Assembly: GCF_003071345.1 (NCBI RefSeq)
Contig: NZ_QCYK01000001.1
Span: 1,798,001-1,862,000 of the forward strand
From: Chitinophaga parva
Lineage (GTDB): Bacteria; Bacteroidota; Bacteroidia; Chitinophagales; Chitinophagaceae
Direction: 5' to 3'
Length of the DNA: 64,000 nt
In this document: positions 1 to 7,653 of the stretch, piece by piece
How the letters are laid out: each line of letters starts with the position of its first letter
Position numbering within the stretch: the first letter of the stretch is position 1
Notes under the pieces: model-generated
The model's database searches: none
What the model was told of the DNA's origin: nothing
Seen by the model: the letters and a program-made list of their open reading frames with translations, nothing else
Made by a program: the position numbers and the translations under genes

Positions 1-819
1 AACTTCAGCAAGAACGTGAACAAGGTACTGGCACTGGCGCCCAATGTAAGCCAGATCACCCTTAATGGTTTCACTGGTGCAGTGATCGCGCATATCCCGG
101 GCCATCCCGCTGGTGTGATCTACGGCCAGGGCTGGCTGAGGGATGACAAAGGCAATATGGTGATCAGCGACCAGGATTCCAATCCCGGCGAACCGGTAGT
201 AGGACCTGATCAGAAGCAGATAGGTAACCCCAATCCTAAATTCCTGCTGGGTGTAGGCAACACCTTCTCTTATAAAGGATTTTCCCTTTATGCTTTGATA
301 GACTGGAAACATAAAGGCGATGTCTGGAACGGTACCCGTGGTTCCCTCATGGCGATCGGTACTTCTGCTTACACCATGGACCGCCACACCAGCAAGGTAT
401 TTAAAGGCGTGATGGGCCACCTGGATGCAAACAATAACCTGGTGCATAATGAAGGCGGTGCTGAAAAGCCCGGTGCAGGTGGTGCAAACACGACCCCCTT
501 CTACATTGATGAAAACTGGTACCAGGGTAATGGTGGCGGTTTTGGCGCCCAGATCGAATCTTTCACAGACGACGGATCTTATGTAAAACTGAGGGAAGTG
601 ACCCTGGCATATGACATTCACTCCAAAGCTTTTACAGATTCCCGCTTCATTAAAGGTCTGAATGTATCCCTGTTCGCCCGCAACATCATTCTATGGACTC
701 CTTACAAAGGCATTGATCCTGAAACGAGCCTGACCGGTGCTACCAGCGCCCAGGGTATAGACTATTTCAACGTGCCCGGTACAGAAAGTTTTGGTGCCGC
801 GTTGAAGTTTAAGTTTTAA
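1..819 (+). CDS. SusC/RagA-family TonB-linked outer membrane receptor, C-terminal part
   Basis: This is the 3' end of a gene whose start lies before the window; the reading frame is open from base 1. The translated part has alternating aromatic and glycine-rich strands and ends in ALKFKF, a terminal beta-strand with a C-terminal Phe as expected of an outer membrane barrel. Segments such as the one around residues 75-105 (LLGVGNTFSYKGFSLYALID) are typical of the last strands of SusC proteins. A SusD-like gene follows after 20 bases, which fixes the pairing. By family knowledge SusC forms the TonB-powered channel for a glycan or peptide bound by SusD. The substrate cannot be told, since the plug domain and any neighbouring hydrolases are outside the window. 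Confidence 0.93.
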   Translation, partial: NFSKNVNKVLALAPNVSQITLNGFTGAVIAHIPGHPAGVIYGQGWLRDDKGNMVISDQDSNPGEPVVGPDQKQIGNPNPKFLLGVGNTFSYKGFSLYALIDWKHKGDVWNGTRGSLMAIGTSAYTMDRHTSKVFKGVMGHLDANNNLVHNEGGAEKPGAGGANTTPFYIDENWYQGNGGGFGAQIESFTDDGSYVKLREVTLAYDIHSKAFTDSRFIKGLNVSLFARNIILWTPYKGIDPETSLTGATSAQGIDYFNVPGTESFGAALKFKF

Positions 820-839
820 TCATTCCAAAAAAGATCTTT

Positions 840-2174
840 ATGTTACATCGTCTTAAATATATCGTAGGGGGCGCACTGGTGCTGGCTGCACTGGCAGTTA
901 CTTCCTGTAAGAAAGCCTACTTCTACAGTGGCATCAATGATGATCCCACACAATTACATGACAACACACCCACGTTGCTGCTACCTGGCATCGAAGTGAA
1001 ATCCGCCTATCTTTATGGTGGGGACCAATCCCGCTTTGCGGCTATTTTCACGCAGCAGGTAACGGGTAATGGTAACCAGCCGGCCAACTACTCCCGCTAC
1101 AACGTTTCTACCGATGACGTAGACAACCTCTGGACGTTTGGCTGGTATGGCGCAGTAATGAATGATGAGCACGTGATGATCCAGCTGTCTGACTCCCTGG
1201 GAGCCCGCCACTATGCCGGCATTGCACGTATTATGATGGCTAACTCCCTGGCTTCCGTAACAGACTTCTGGGGGGATGCGCCTTATTCTGACGCCTTCCG
1301 TGGGCTGGACGAACTGCAACCTAAATTTGACAGTCAGCAACAGATCTATGATACCCTGCATGCCCTGCTGGACCATGCTATTGCAGACCTGGCAGCAGAC
1401 GACAATACAGCGCAACCAGCGGACGATGACCTGATATTCCACGGCGACCTGGCAATGTGGACCCGCTTTGCCCACTCCCTGAAAGCCCGCTATTACCTGC
1501 ATACTTCCAAGGTGCAACCGGCCACCCTGGCCAAAGCGGCAAGTGAAGCAGCCCAGGGCCTCAAGTTTGGAGAAAACGCCGGTATCGTATTTGAAGGGAA
1601 AGCTGTAACATCTGAAAACCCCTGGTCACAGATGGTTACCCAGCGCGTAGGCGACTATTCTTTCAATGGCTATCTGAATACACTGACCAAGAACGCCGGC
1701 GATCCGCGGCATGACGTGTATTTCTCCGATGATCCCACAACACTGGGGTCTTTGTATGGTTCTCCCAACTCACCGGTATACTTTGTGACGCATGATGAAG
1801 TACTGTTCATTTTGTCTGAAGCATCCCTGAAACTGGGCAACACGCTGGATGCGGCTAATAACTACAATCATGCAGTTGCATATAACCTGTTCCGTTCCCT
1901 GGGCGATTCCAGCTACGCTACTACAGTGGCCAGAACGGCAGGCAACATTACGTTGCAGCAGATCATCACCCAGAAGTACATTGCCGAATTCCTGAACGCT
2001 GAGTGCTGGACAGACTGGCGCAGAACCGGGTTCCCCGCCATCAGCGCTTTTCCGAACAATGTGACAAACAACGTGATCCCCCGCAGCCTGTTGTATCCCA
2101 GCGGTGAGATCCGTTACAACAGCAATACCAAGCAGCACACTATCCTGGCAAGGCTCTGGTGGGATGTTCAATAA
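840..2174 (+). CDS. SusD/RagB-like nutrient-binding lipoprotein
   Basis: 444 residues with a lipoprotein signal: a hydrophobic stretch then LAVTSC, with the lipidated Cys at residue 23. The body resembles the SusD-like_2 group, with the early DDPTQL segment, an ASVTDFWGDAPYSDAF segment near residues 140-155 and a C-terminal EFLNAECWTDWRRTGFP segment near 390-410. It sits on the outer face of the outer membrane and caps the SusC channel encoded just upstream. It ends before a clear terminator, so susC-susD is the 3' end of its operon. The ligand is unknown. Confidence 0.92.
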   Translation: MLHRLKYIVGGALVLAALAVTSCKKAYFYSGINDDPTQLHDNTPTLLLPGIEVKSAYLYGGDQSRFAAIFTQQVTGNGNQPANYSRYNVSTDDVDNLWTFGWYGAVMNDEHVMIQLSDSLGARHYAGIARIMMANSLASVTDFWGDAPYSDAFRGLDELQPKFDSQQQIYDTLHALLDHAIADLAADDNTAQPADDDLIFHGDLAMWTRFAHSLKARYYLHTSKVQPATLAKAASEAAQGLKFGENAGIVFEGKAVTSENPWSQMVTQRVGDYSFNGYLNTLTKNAGDPRHDVYFSDDPTTLGSLYGSPNSPVYFVTHDEVLFILSEASLKLGNTLDAANNYNHAVAYNLFRSLGDSSYATTVARTAGNITLQQIITQKYIAEFLNAECWTDWRRTGFPAISAFPNNVTNNVIPRSLLYPSGEIRYNSNTKQHTILARLWWDVQ

Positions 2175-2193
2175 ACTGGCAAAAACACCTGTA

Positions 2194-2230
2194 ATAAAAA
2201 AAGAGGCTTCTTTTGAAGTCTCTTTTTTTA
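2194..2230 (+). terminator. Rho-independent terminator after susD
   Basis: A GAGGCTTC / GAAGTCTC stem with one G-T pair and a TTTT loop is followed by a run of T. It begins about 20 bases after the susD stop codon. Confidence 0.8.
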
Positions 2231-2258
2231 TTTTTGTACCGCGTTAAAAAAAACTGAT

Positions 2259-2573
2259 ATGGATATACAGGAAGAAGAGCAGCAACAACTGAACATCGAA
2301 CTCACGGAAGAAATGGCGGAAGGTACCTATGCAAACCTGGCGGTGATCACCCATTCCAATGCAGAATTTGTGGTGGATTTTGTGAACATCCTGCCCGGCA
2401 TGCCCAAGGCCAGAGTGAAATCCCGTATCATCCTCACACCCCAGCATGCCAAGCGCTTCATGAAGGCCATGCTGGATAATATCAAGAAATATGAAGCCGC
2501 CCACGGCCCAATCCAGGACCAGGAGCCGGTTTCCGTACCCATGAACTTTGGAGGACCTACCGCCCAGGCCTAA
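2259..2573 (+). CDS. DUF3467 family protein
   Basis: 104-residue acidic protein recognised as DUF3467 by the pattern YANLAVITHSNAEFVVDF, then PGMPKARVKSRI, then TPQHAKRFMKAMLDNI. The family is small, cytosolic and widespread in Bacteroidota, with no established function that I know of. It starts at an ATG 28 bases after the T-run of the susD terminator, so it probably has its own promoter. Ldh-family dehydrogenase and aspartate kinase genes follow in the same direction; no functional link is evident. Confidence 0.85.
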   Translation: MDIQEEEQQQLNIELTEEMAEGTYANLAVITHSNAEFVVDFVNILPGMPKARVKSRIILTPQHAKRFMKAMLDNIKKYEAAHGPIQDQEPVSVPMNFGGPTAQA

Positions 2574-2635
2574 GCCCGCGGAAGTAGCATCAGGGGCGCC
2601 GCCGCCCCTTCTCACTTTTACCTGAGACACGCCTT

Positions 2636-3712
2636 ATGGAGCAAACATATGCTTATTCCCATCTGCGGGACTTTACCCGGGATGTTTTTCTTGCCATGGG
2701 CTGCCCCGCCAGCCAGGCCACATTGGCCAGCGAAGTATTACTGAGCGCGGATCTCAGGGGGATAGATTCCCATGGCGTAGCCCGGCTCTCGGGCTACGTG
2801 CGTTTATGGGAGGCTGGTCGCATCAATGCCACACCCAACATCCGCATTGTACACGAAACCCCCTCTACCGCCGTGGTGGACGGTGATGGTGGCCTGGGCC
2901 TGGTAGTGGCACCCTTTGCCATGCAGGTAGCCATCGATAAAGCCGCCCTGGCCGGCACCGGCTGGGTGAGCGTAAAGCATTCCAACCACTTTGGTATAGC
3001 CGGCTATCACGCTATGAAGGCGCTGGACCGTGACATGATAGGCATGGCCATGACCAATGCCAGCCCCCTGGTGGCCCCCACCTTCGGGAAGGAGCGCATG
3101 CTGGGTACCAACCCTATTGCCGTGGCCATCCCGGCCAATAAGCAACCTGCTTTTGTAGCCGATTTTGCCACCACCACGGCGGCAAACGGTAAGCTGGAGA
3201 TCCTCCAGCGCAAGGAAGAGGCAGCACCCACGGGCTGGATCCAGGACAAAGCTGGTAACAGCAGCACCAACCCCCATGAACTGAAAGAAGGCGGCGCTTT
3301 GCTGCCCCTGGGCGGCGACCGTGACCACGGGAGCCACAAGGGGTATTGCCTGGGTGCCATAGTGGATATATTTTCGGCGGTGCTTTCCGGCGCCAATTAC
3401 GGCCCCTGGGCGCCCCCTTTCGTGAGCTTCCTGGCACCACCGGCACACCCGGTGGGCGAGGGGCTGGGCCACTTTTTTGGCGCCATGCGGGTAGATGCAT
3501 TCCGTCCCGCGGAAGAATTTAAGGACCACATGGACAACTGGATAAGCCGCTTCAGGGCCACCACGCCGGTGAACGATGACCAGCCCGTGCTGATCCCCGG
3601 CGATCCCGAACGGGAAATGCAGGCCCTGCGCCTGGAGAAAGGCATCCCCGTGCTACTGCCCGTAGTGAAAGACCTGCAGGCCGTGGCACAGAAATTCAAC
3701 CTTAACTTTTAG
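2636..3712 (+). CDS. Ldh family oxidoreductase (malate/L-lactate dehydrogenase type)
   Basis: 358 residues, normal length for the Ldh_2 family of NAD(P)-dependent 2-hydroxyacid dehydrogenases, which are unrelated in fold to classical malate dehydrogenase. Diagnostic segments are DLRGIDSHGVARL near residue 40, the HSNHFGIAGYH motif near 117-127 containing the conserved His, and GTNPIAVAIP near 158. The C-terminal DRDHGSHKGYCLGAIVDIFS segment is also typical. Specific substrate (malate, lactate, ureidoglycolate, sulfolactate) cannot be assigned from sequence. It lies 21 bases ahead of aspartate kinase and may be co-transcribed with it. Confidence 0.9.
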   Translation: MEQTYAYSHLRDFTRDVFLAMGCPASQATLASEVLLSADLRGIDSHGVARLSGYVRLWEAGRINATPNIRIVHETPSTAVVDGDGGLGLVVAPFAMQVAIDKAALAGTGWVSVKHSNHFGIAGYHAMKALDRDMIGMAMTNASPLVAPTFGKERMLGTNPIAVAIPANKQPAFVADFATTTAANGKLEILQRKEEAAPTGWIQDKAGNSSTNPHELKEGGALLPLGGDRDHGSHKGYCLGAIVDIFSAVLSGANYGPWAPPFVSFLAPPAHPVGEGLGHFFGAMRVDAFRPAEEFKDHMDNWISRFRATTPVNDDQPVLIPGDPEREMQALRLEKGIPVLLPVVKDLQAVAQKFNLNF

Positions 3713-3733
3713 TCACTTCATATATAAACGAGC

Positions 3734-5056
3734 ATGAAAGTTTTAAAATTTGGCGGTACTTCGGTAGGAAAACCGGAACGCATGCATTCGGTGGCCCAAC
3801 TGATCACCGCAGATCAGGATGCCAAGATCGTGGTACTGTCTGCCTTATCCGGGACCACCAATTCCCTGGTGGAGATCGCCCAGTCACTGGCGGACGGCAA
3901 TAAGGCACAGGCCAAACAACAGATCGACAAGCTGGAAGCACATTACCGGTCTTTCTGTGAAGCGCTCGTCAAGACAGACGCAGCCCGCGCTGAAGCCAAA
4001 GCCATCGTGGATGAACATTTTGAGTTCCTTAATATCATCCTGAAGATCTCTTTCAATGAAGCACTGAATAAAGATATCCTCGCGCAGGGTGAATTGCTGT
4101 CTACCAAACTGTTTACCGTGTACCTGCAGGAAGCCGGCATCAAGGCCGTGTTGCTCCCCGCGCTGGACTTCATGAGCATAGACGAGTTTGAAGAACCGGA
4201 AATTCCCCGCATCAAGACCCGCCTCACGGCCCTCATTGACCAGCAGAAAAGCGAGCACATTTTCATCACCCAGGGTTACATCTGCCGCAATGCCAAAGGC
4301 GAGGTGGACAACCTGAAACGGGGTGGCAGTGATTACTCTGCGTCCCTGATCGGTGCAGCCATCCAGGCTTCTGAAATACAGATCTGGACAGACATTGATG
4401 GGATGCACAACAATGATCCCCGCGTGGTGAAGAAAACCTTCCCGATCGACCAGTTGTCTTTCGATGAAGCCGCGGAACTGGCCTACTTTGGCGCCAAGAT
4501 CCTGCATCCCGCCTCCATCTGGCCTGCACAGCATTTCAATATTCCTGTGAAACTGCTCAATACCATGCAACCGGAAGCAAAAGGCACCATCATTACCGAA
4601 CTGCCTAACGGCAACGGGGTGAAAGCAGTAGCAGCAAAAGACGGTATCATTGCCATCAAGATCAAATCCAGCCGAATGCTGCTGGCATATGGTTTCCTGC
4701 GGAAGATCTTCGAGGTATTTGAAAAATACCGCACGCCTATTGATATGATCACCACTTCTGAGGTGGCGGTTTCCATCACCATCGACAGCACTGCCCACCT
4801 GGAGCAGATCCTCAAGGAACTGCAGCCTTTTGGTACCGTAGAACTGGATCATCACCAGACCATCGTATCTATTGTGGGTAACGAGGTGGCGGCTACACCG
4901 TCCATCATCCAGAAACTGTTTGACTCTATCGCAGAGATCCCCGTGAGGATGATCTCTTATGGTGGCAGCCGCCATAACATTTCTATCCTGGTGGCAGCAC
5001 AATACAAGGATAAGACCCTGCAGGTATTGAACAAGGGATTGTTCAACCTGGAGTAG
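3734..5056 (+). CDS. lysC: Aspartate kinase
   Basis: 440 residues. The N-terminal kinase domain begins MKVLKFGGTSVGK with the KFGGTS nucleotide-binding motif at residues 5-10. It contains GGSDYSASLIGAA and the WTDIDGMHNNDPR segment near residue 220, diagnostic for aspartokinase. The C-terminal third holds two ACT-like regulatory segments. It phosphorylates L-aspartate, the first step to lysine, methionine and threonine. There is no fused homoserine dehydrogenase, so it is a monofunctional enzyme. A strong terminator follows 21 bases after the stop. dapA, a later step of the lysine branch, is present at 52.3 kb. Confidence 0.95.
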   Translation: MKVLKFGGTSVGKPERMHSVAQLITADQDAKIVVLSALSGTTNSLVEIAQSLADGNKAQAKQQIDKLEAHYRSFCEALVKTDAARAEAKAIVDEHFEFLNIILKISFNEALNKDILAQGELLSTKLFTVYLQEAGIKAVLLPALDFMSIDEFEEPEIPRIKTRLTALIDQQKSEHIFITQGYICRNAKGEVDNLKRGGSDYSASLIGAAIQASEIQIWTDIDGMHNNDPRVVKKTFPIDQLSFDEAAELAYFGAKILHPASIWPAQHFNIPVKLLNTMQPEAKGTIITELPNGNGVKAVAAKDGIIAIKIKSSRMLLAYGFLRKIFEVFEKYRTPIDMITTSEVAVSITIDSTAHLEQILKELQPFGTVELDHHQTIVSIVGNEVAATPSIIQKLFDSIAEIPVRMISYGGSRHNISILVAAQYKDKTLQVLNKGLFNLE

Positions 5057-5077
5057 GAAATATAATTTCAGAGCGTG

Positions 5078-5105
5078 GCCCGGGCAGTGATGCCCGGGCT
5101 TTTTG
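5078..5105 (+). terminator. Rho-independent terminator after aspartate kinase
   Basis: A perfect 9-bp stem GCCCGGGCA / TGCCCGGGC with a GTGA loop runs into CTTTTTG. It lies 21 bases past the stop codon. Confidence 0.9.
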
Positions 5106-5219
5106 TTGAGGCCCGGAGCGATGTAACCGGTGCAGCAGCGCGGGCACGTGGTCTAACCCATGTAGGAATGCCGCCGGCCAGGTGTTACGCCCGTGAAACA
5201 TAACAGGCCTATAACAGGC

Positions 5220-5249
5220 ATGGCCCGGGCAACGGTGTGCCTGGGCCAT
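5220..5249. other. GC-rich stem-loop in the aspartate kinase/repressor gap
   Basis: A 12-bp inverted repeat, ATGGCCCGGGCA / TGCCTGGGCCAT with one G-T pair, encloses a 6-base loop. It is followed by an AT stretch but no T-run on either strand. The rest of the 287-base gap (5057-5343) holds the terminator and nothing else I can recognise. Confidence 0.5.
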
Positions 5250-5343
5250 TATATATAACTTTTGCGGGTAAATATGCCCCTTATACGCAAGTGCATCCGC
5301 ACTCACGCTGTCATTCAAAACATATCACGTTAACAAGGGGAAT

Positions 5344-6096
5344 CTACTCCTTGATCTTCTTCTTCAATAAACTCACCTGGTCCTGCAAATGGCTTACCAT
5401 GTCCGCCAGGTGCGTTACACTCATGCGGCTTTGACTGTTGGTCTTGCTGATCACGGCATCGGTTTGCCAGATCTCCAGGATGTCATCCATGTTCACGGAG
5501 TAAGGCTCGTACTGGGGATTGTCTGATACGAGGGTGACCTTGGTCTTGGCCCGGTTGCTTTTCACCAGGCGTTTGTACACGATGCCTTCGCGGTTGGTCA
5601 TCACGATGTAGGTCTCATTGTTGCGCAGGTCATCCCAGCCACCTACTTTGTGGCAAACAATTACGGAGCCGGAGGGAGTGGGCAGCATGGAATCTCCCGC
5701 AATTTCAAAGGCCCGGTAACTGCCTGCGCCCAGCATGGGCAGGGTAAAGGTGTTCAGCTCCTCGATGAACTCATCATCGTTGTAACCTGCCAGGTAACCG
5801 GCGGCCGCTTTTACCGGCACAAACTCGATCTGCTGGCGGCTGTTGCCCATCTTAAGCTGCCGGCGTTTTTCCAGGAAGTTCTCTTTCTGGTCGCCCAGGT
5901 CGCGGCGCAACATGTCATCGATAGACACGCGGAACATATCGCTGACCATCTCCAGCACCTCGGTGCGGGGCTCCGCACGTTCCTCCTCGTAGGCGCCGAG
6001 CAGGGAACGCTTGATCCCTAATTTATCGGCAAACTCCTGCTGGGTCCAGCCCTTTTGCTTCCGCAGGTATTTTAAATTACGACAAACGATAGACAT
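5344..6096 (-). CDS. LexA-like self-cleaving XRE-S24 repressor
   Basis: 250 residues. An N-terminal XRE helix-turn-helix (about 5-60, LRKQKGWTQQEFADKLGIKR) is joined to a C-terminal S24/LexA peptidase domain. The catalytic Ser lies in GDSM (Ser136) and the Lys in GIVYKRLV (Lys175). A candidate cleavage bond Ala99-Gly100 lies in VKAAAG. The spacing of cleavage site, Ser and Lys (36 and 39 residues) is close to E. coli LexA (A84-G85, S119, K156). Two CTAA-N5-TTAG palindromes precede the start codon, one overlapping its own -7 box, and two more precede the divergent dinB-dnaE operon. I infer a damage-responsive autoregulated repressor of these polymerases. RecA-stimulated cleavage is inferred, not shown. 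Confidence 0.9.
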   Translation of the reverse strand: MSIVCRNLKYLRKQKGWTQQEFADKLGIKRSLLGAYEEERAEPRTEVLEMVSDMFRVSIDDMLRRDLGDQKENFLEKRRQLKMGNSRQQIEFVPVKAAAGYLAGYNDDEFIEELNTFTLPMLGAGSYRAFEIAGDSMLPTPSGSVIVCHKVGGWDDLRNNETYIVMTNREGIVYKRLVKSNRAKTKVTLVSDNPQYEPYSVNMDDILEIWQTDAVISKTNSQSRMSVTHLADMVSHLQDQVSLLKKKIKE

Positions 6097-6097
6097 C

Positions 6098-6110
6098 CTA
6101 AATAATTTAG
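6098..6110. promoter_or_regulatory. Operator O1, CTAA-N5-TTAG palindrome
   Basis: CTAAATAATTTAG has perfect 6-base arms around a central A. It begins two bases upstream of the repressor start codon, so a bound repressor would cover the transcription start and initiation region. Confidence 0.72.
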
Positions 6111-6114
6111 TTCG

Positions 6115-6133
6115 TTGCTAACAAAATTAGCAA
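6115..6133. promoter_or_regulatory. Operator O2, extended CTAA-N5-TTAG palindrome
   Basis: TTGCTAACAAAATTAGCAA has perfect 7-base arms around a 5-base spacer. Its centre is 20 bases from that of O1. On the minus strand it contains the repressor promoter's -7 box TAATTTTG, so binding here would block that promoter. Confidence 0.75.
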
Positions 6134-6152
6134 TTAATTTGAATTAACCAAA
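6122..6152 (-). promoter_or_regulatory. Repressor promoter (Bacteroidota type)
   Basis: On the minus strand TTTG (6149-6152), 19 bases, then TAATTTTG (6122-6129) matches the Bacteroidota consensus. The -7 box lies inside operator O2. Confidence 0.7.
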
Positions 6153-6192
6153 AAAATGAAGAAAAAAGGCCGTTTTTTTTATTTCAGCCCGA

Positions 6193-6223
6193 TTTGGTAT
6201 TCGGAAATCCCGCCTTACTTTTG
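6193..6223 (+). promoter_or_regulatory. Promoter of the four-helix membrane protein gene
   Basis: TTTG (6193-6196), 19 bases, then TACTTTTG (6216-6223) is a full match to the Bacteroidota promoter consensus. It ends 23 bases before the start codon at 6247. Confidence 0.7.
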
Positions 6224-6246
6224 CCAGCAGTCAAATCTGAACTTCT

Positions 6247-6699
6247 ATGTACGATACGCTTAAGATTATTCACTCCCTCCTGCGCTGGCTGATCCTGCTG
6301 TCAGGCGTTTTTGTGGTGCTGCGCTCCCTGGGCGGCCTGGCCGGTAAGAAGGCCTACACTTCCGGCGACGGTAAAGCAGGATTGTTCTATATGATCTTCT
6401 TTGACCTCCAGCTATTGGTAGGCCTGCTCCTGTTCTTCGTTTTCAGCCCGCTGGTAGGCATCCATGATATGGGCGCCGCCATGAAAGACCCCATCATGCG
6501 CTTTTACACGGTGGAGCATGAGACCATGGCCATTATTGCTTTTGTGCTGGTGCACATTGGCCGCGCCAAGACCAAGAAAGGTACGGATGCACAGCGCCAT
6601 AAAGCCGCGCTGATCTTCTTTGGCCTGGCCTTCCTGCTGGTACTGGCCCTGGTACCCTGGCCCTTCCGCGCGGTAGGCGCCATGCAGGGCTGGTTCTAA
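6247..6699 (+). CDS. Four-helix membrane protein of unknown function
   Basis: 150 residues with about four transmembrane helices (near 10-32, 48-70, 90-107 and 122-140). Conserved-looking His residues fall in helix 1 (IIHSLLRW), helix 3 (TVEHETMAI) and its end (VHIGRAK). His in helices with an N-terminal IHSLLRWL segment recall small cytochrome-b-like membrane proteins of Bacteroidota. Haem binding is only a guess. It has its own consensus promoter and a shared terminator downstream, so it is monocistronic. Confidence 0.75.
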   Translation: MYDTLKIIHSLLRWLILLSGVFVVLRSLGGLAGKKAYTSGDGKAGLFYMIFFDLQLLVGLLLFFVFSPLVGIHDMGAAMKDPIMRFYTVEHETMAIIAFVLVHIGRAKTKKGTDAQRHKAALIFFGLAFLLVLALVPWPFRAVGAMQGWF

Positions 6700-6734
6700 T
6701 AACGTATAGCCGTAACCGTTAGTAGTTACCGAAA

Positions 6735-6782
6735 ATAAAAGCGAAAGCGCTGCGTCCCGTACGTAGCGCTTTCGCTTTTTAA
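6735..6782. terminator. Bidirectional terminator between convergent genes
   Basis: AGCGAAAGCGCT / AGCGCTTTCGCT arms are flanked by A-rich sequence on the left and TTTTT on the right. It can end both the + gene before it and the - gene after it. Confidence 0.85.
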
Positions 6783-6789
6783 TGCAATG

Positions 6790-7455
6790 TCATCCCTTGT
6801 CTGTGTTGTACAGGCGGAAGGAATAGATGTAGGGCAGGAAGGCAATGAGCGCCGCAATAACAATCACCACAAACACGGCCGATACGGCCTGCATAAAAAA
6901 GCCGCATGACATGATCACGATGCCCGCAATGATCCAGAGCCTGCTGGCCATGCGGTGGGTCTCCTGCCAGATCTGTGAGCTCATGAGCGTCCAGGGCGTG
7001 CGTACCCCGATGAAATAATTGGGCTGCAGCCCACCCAGGTACACACCCAGGATCACCACCAGCAATCCCACTCCCACAAAGGCCCAGCGCTCCAGCAGGA
7101 ACTCCTTGCCAATATGGATCATGAAGATCAGTACGCTGGTAAATACCGCCAGGTACAGGTGCATGAGAAAACGGGTGCGGTAGTAGGAACGCCAGTAGCC
7201 GGAGGTATGGTCTGGTACCTCATCCGTTTTGGGAATGTAGCGGAACAGGCAGTACAATAAAAAGTTGGTCAGGAAGAGGAAGATCATGAGCAGCAACAGC
7301 TCATTTTTATCACCGATACGGCCGGGCGTACCCTGCACCGTATAATTGGTGCCTACCATCTCTGGAATAGTGGGCCAGATAATGCCCAGGTAGGCCATGG
7401 GCACCAGCAACAATAGAATAATGAGCACTTCTTTCGGGAAATCAGACTGTTTCAT
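6790..7455 (-). CDS. SdpI family membrane protein (DUF1648-like N-terminus)
   Basis: About 221 residues with six predicted membrane helices. The N-terminal VPMAYLGIIWPTIPEMVGTN segment fits DUF1648. The central GLQPNYFIGVRTPWTL segment is the hallmark of SdpI proteins (immunity/signal receptor for the SdpC toxin in Bacillus; mostly uncharacterised elsewhere). The start MKQSDFPKE at 7455 is chosen because it begins the conserved region; an upstream in-frame ATG at 7515 would add 20 unconserved residues. No sdpC partner is seen nearby. Confidence 0.8.
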   Translation of the reverse strand: MKQSDFPKEVLIILLLLVPMAYLGIIWPTIPEMVGTNYTVQGTPGRIGDKNELLLLMIFLFLTNFLLYCLFRYIPKTDEVPDHTSGYWRSYYRTRFLMHLYLAVFTSVLIFMIHIGKEFLLERWAFVGVGLLVVILGVYLGGLQPNYFIGVRTPWTLMSSQIWQETHRMASRLWIIAGIVIMSCGFFMQAVSAVFVVIVIAALIAFLPYIYSFRLYNTDKG

Positions 7456-7590
7456 GCTGATCAGTTTTAAAAGATGAACGAAATATAACCGGTCGTACGC
7501 TCTTTTTCCCTTCATGGCTAATTCAATGCCACCCCGAATTTACGCATATTCCATTGATCCTCAATCTCGAAAGAAATTAGTATCCGGCAG

Positions 7591-7603
7591 CTAATTTTAT
7601 TAG
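7591..7603. promoter_or_regulatory. Operator O3, CTAA-N5-TTAG palindrome before dinB
   Basis: CTAATTTTATTAG differs by one base from the O2 core read on its minus strand (CTAATTTTGTTAG). It lies about 50 bases before the dinB start codon. Confidence 0.72.
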
Positions 7604-7608
7604 TAAAG

Positions 7609-7621
7609 CTAAAATATTTAG
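7609..7621. promoter_or_regulatory. Operator O4, CTAA-N5-TTAG palindrome before dinB
   Basis: CTAAAATATTTAG has perfect 5-base arms. Its centre lies 18 bases from that of O3, and a weak -7 box TATTTTTA (7622-7629) follows directly. An extra TTAG half-site lies at 7577-7580. Confidence 0.7.
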
Positions 7622-7653
7622 TATTTTTACCGCGGGACAAAACCCCCGGCGGT

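Noticed and set aside
5220..5249. Second terminator after aspartate kinase
   Set aside because: The stem is strong but lacks a T-run on either strand; left as an unexplained hairpin.
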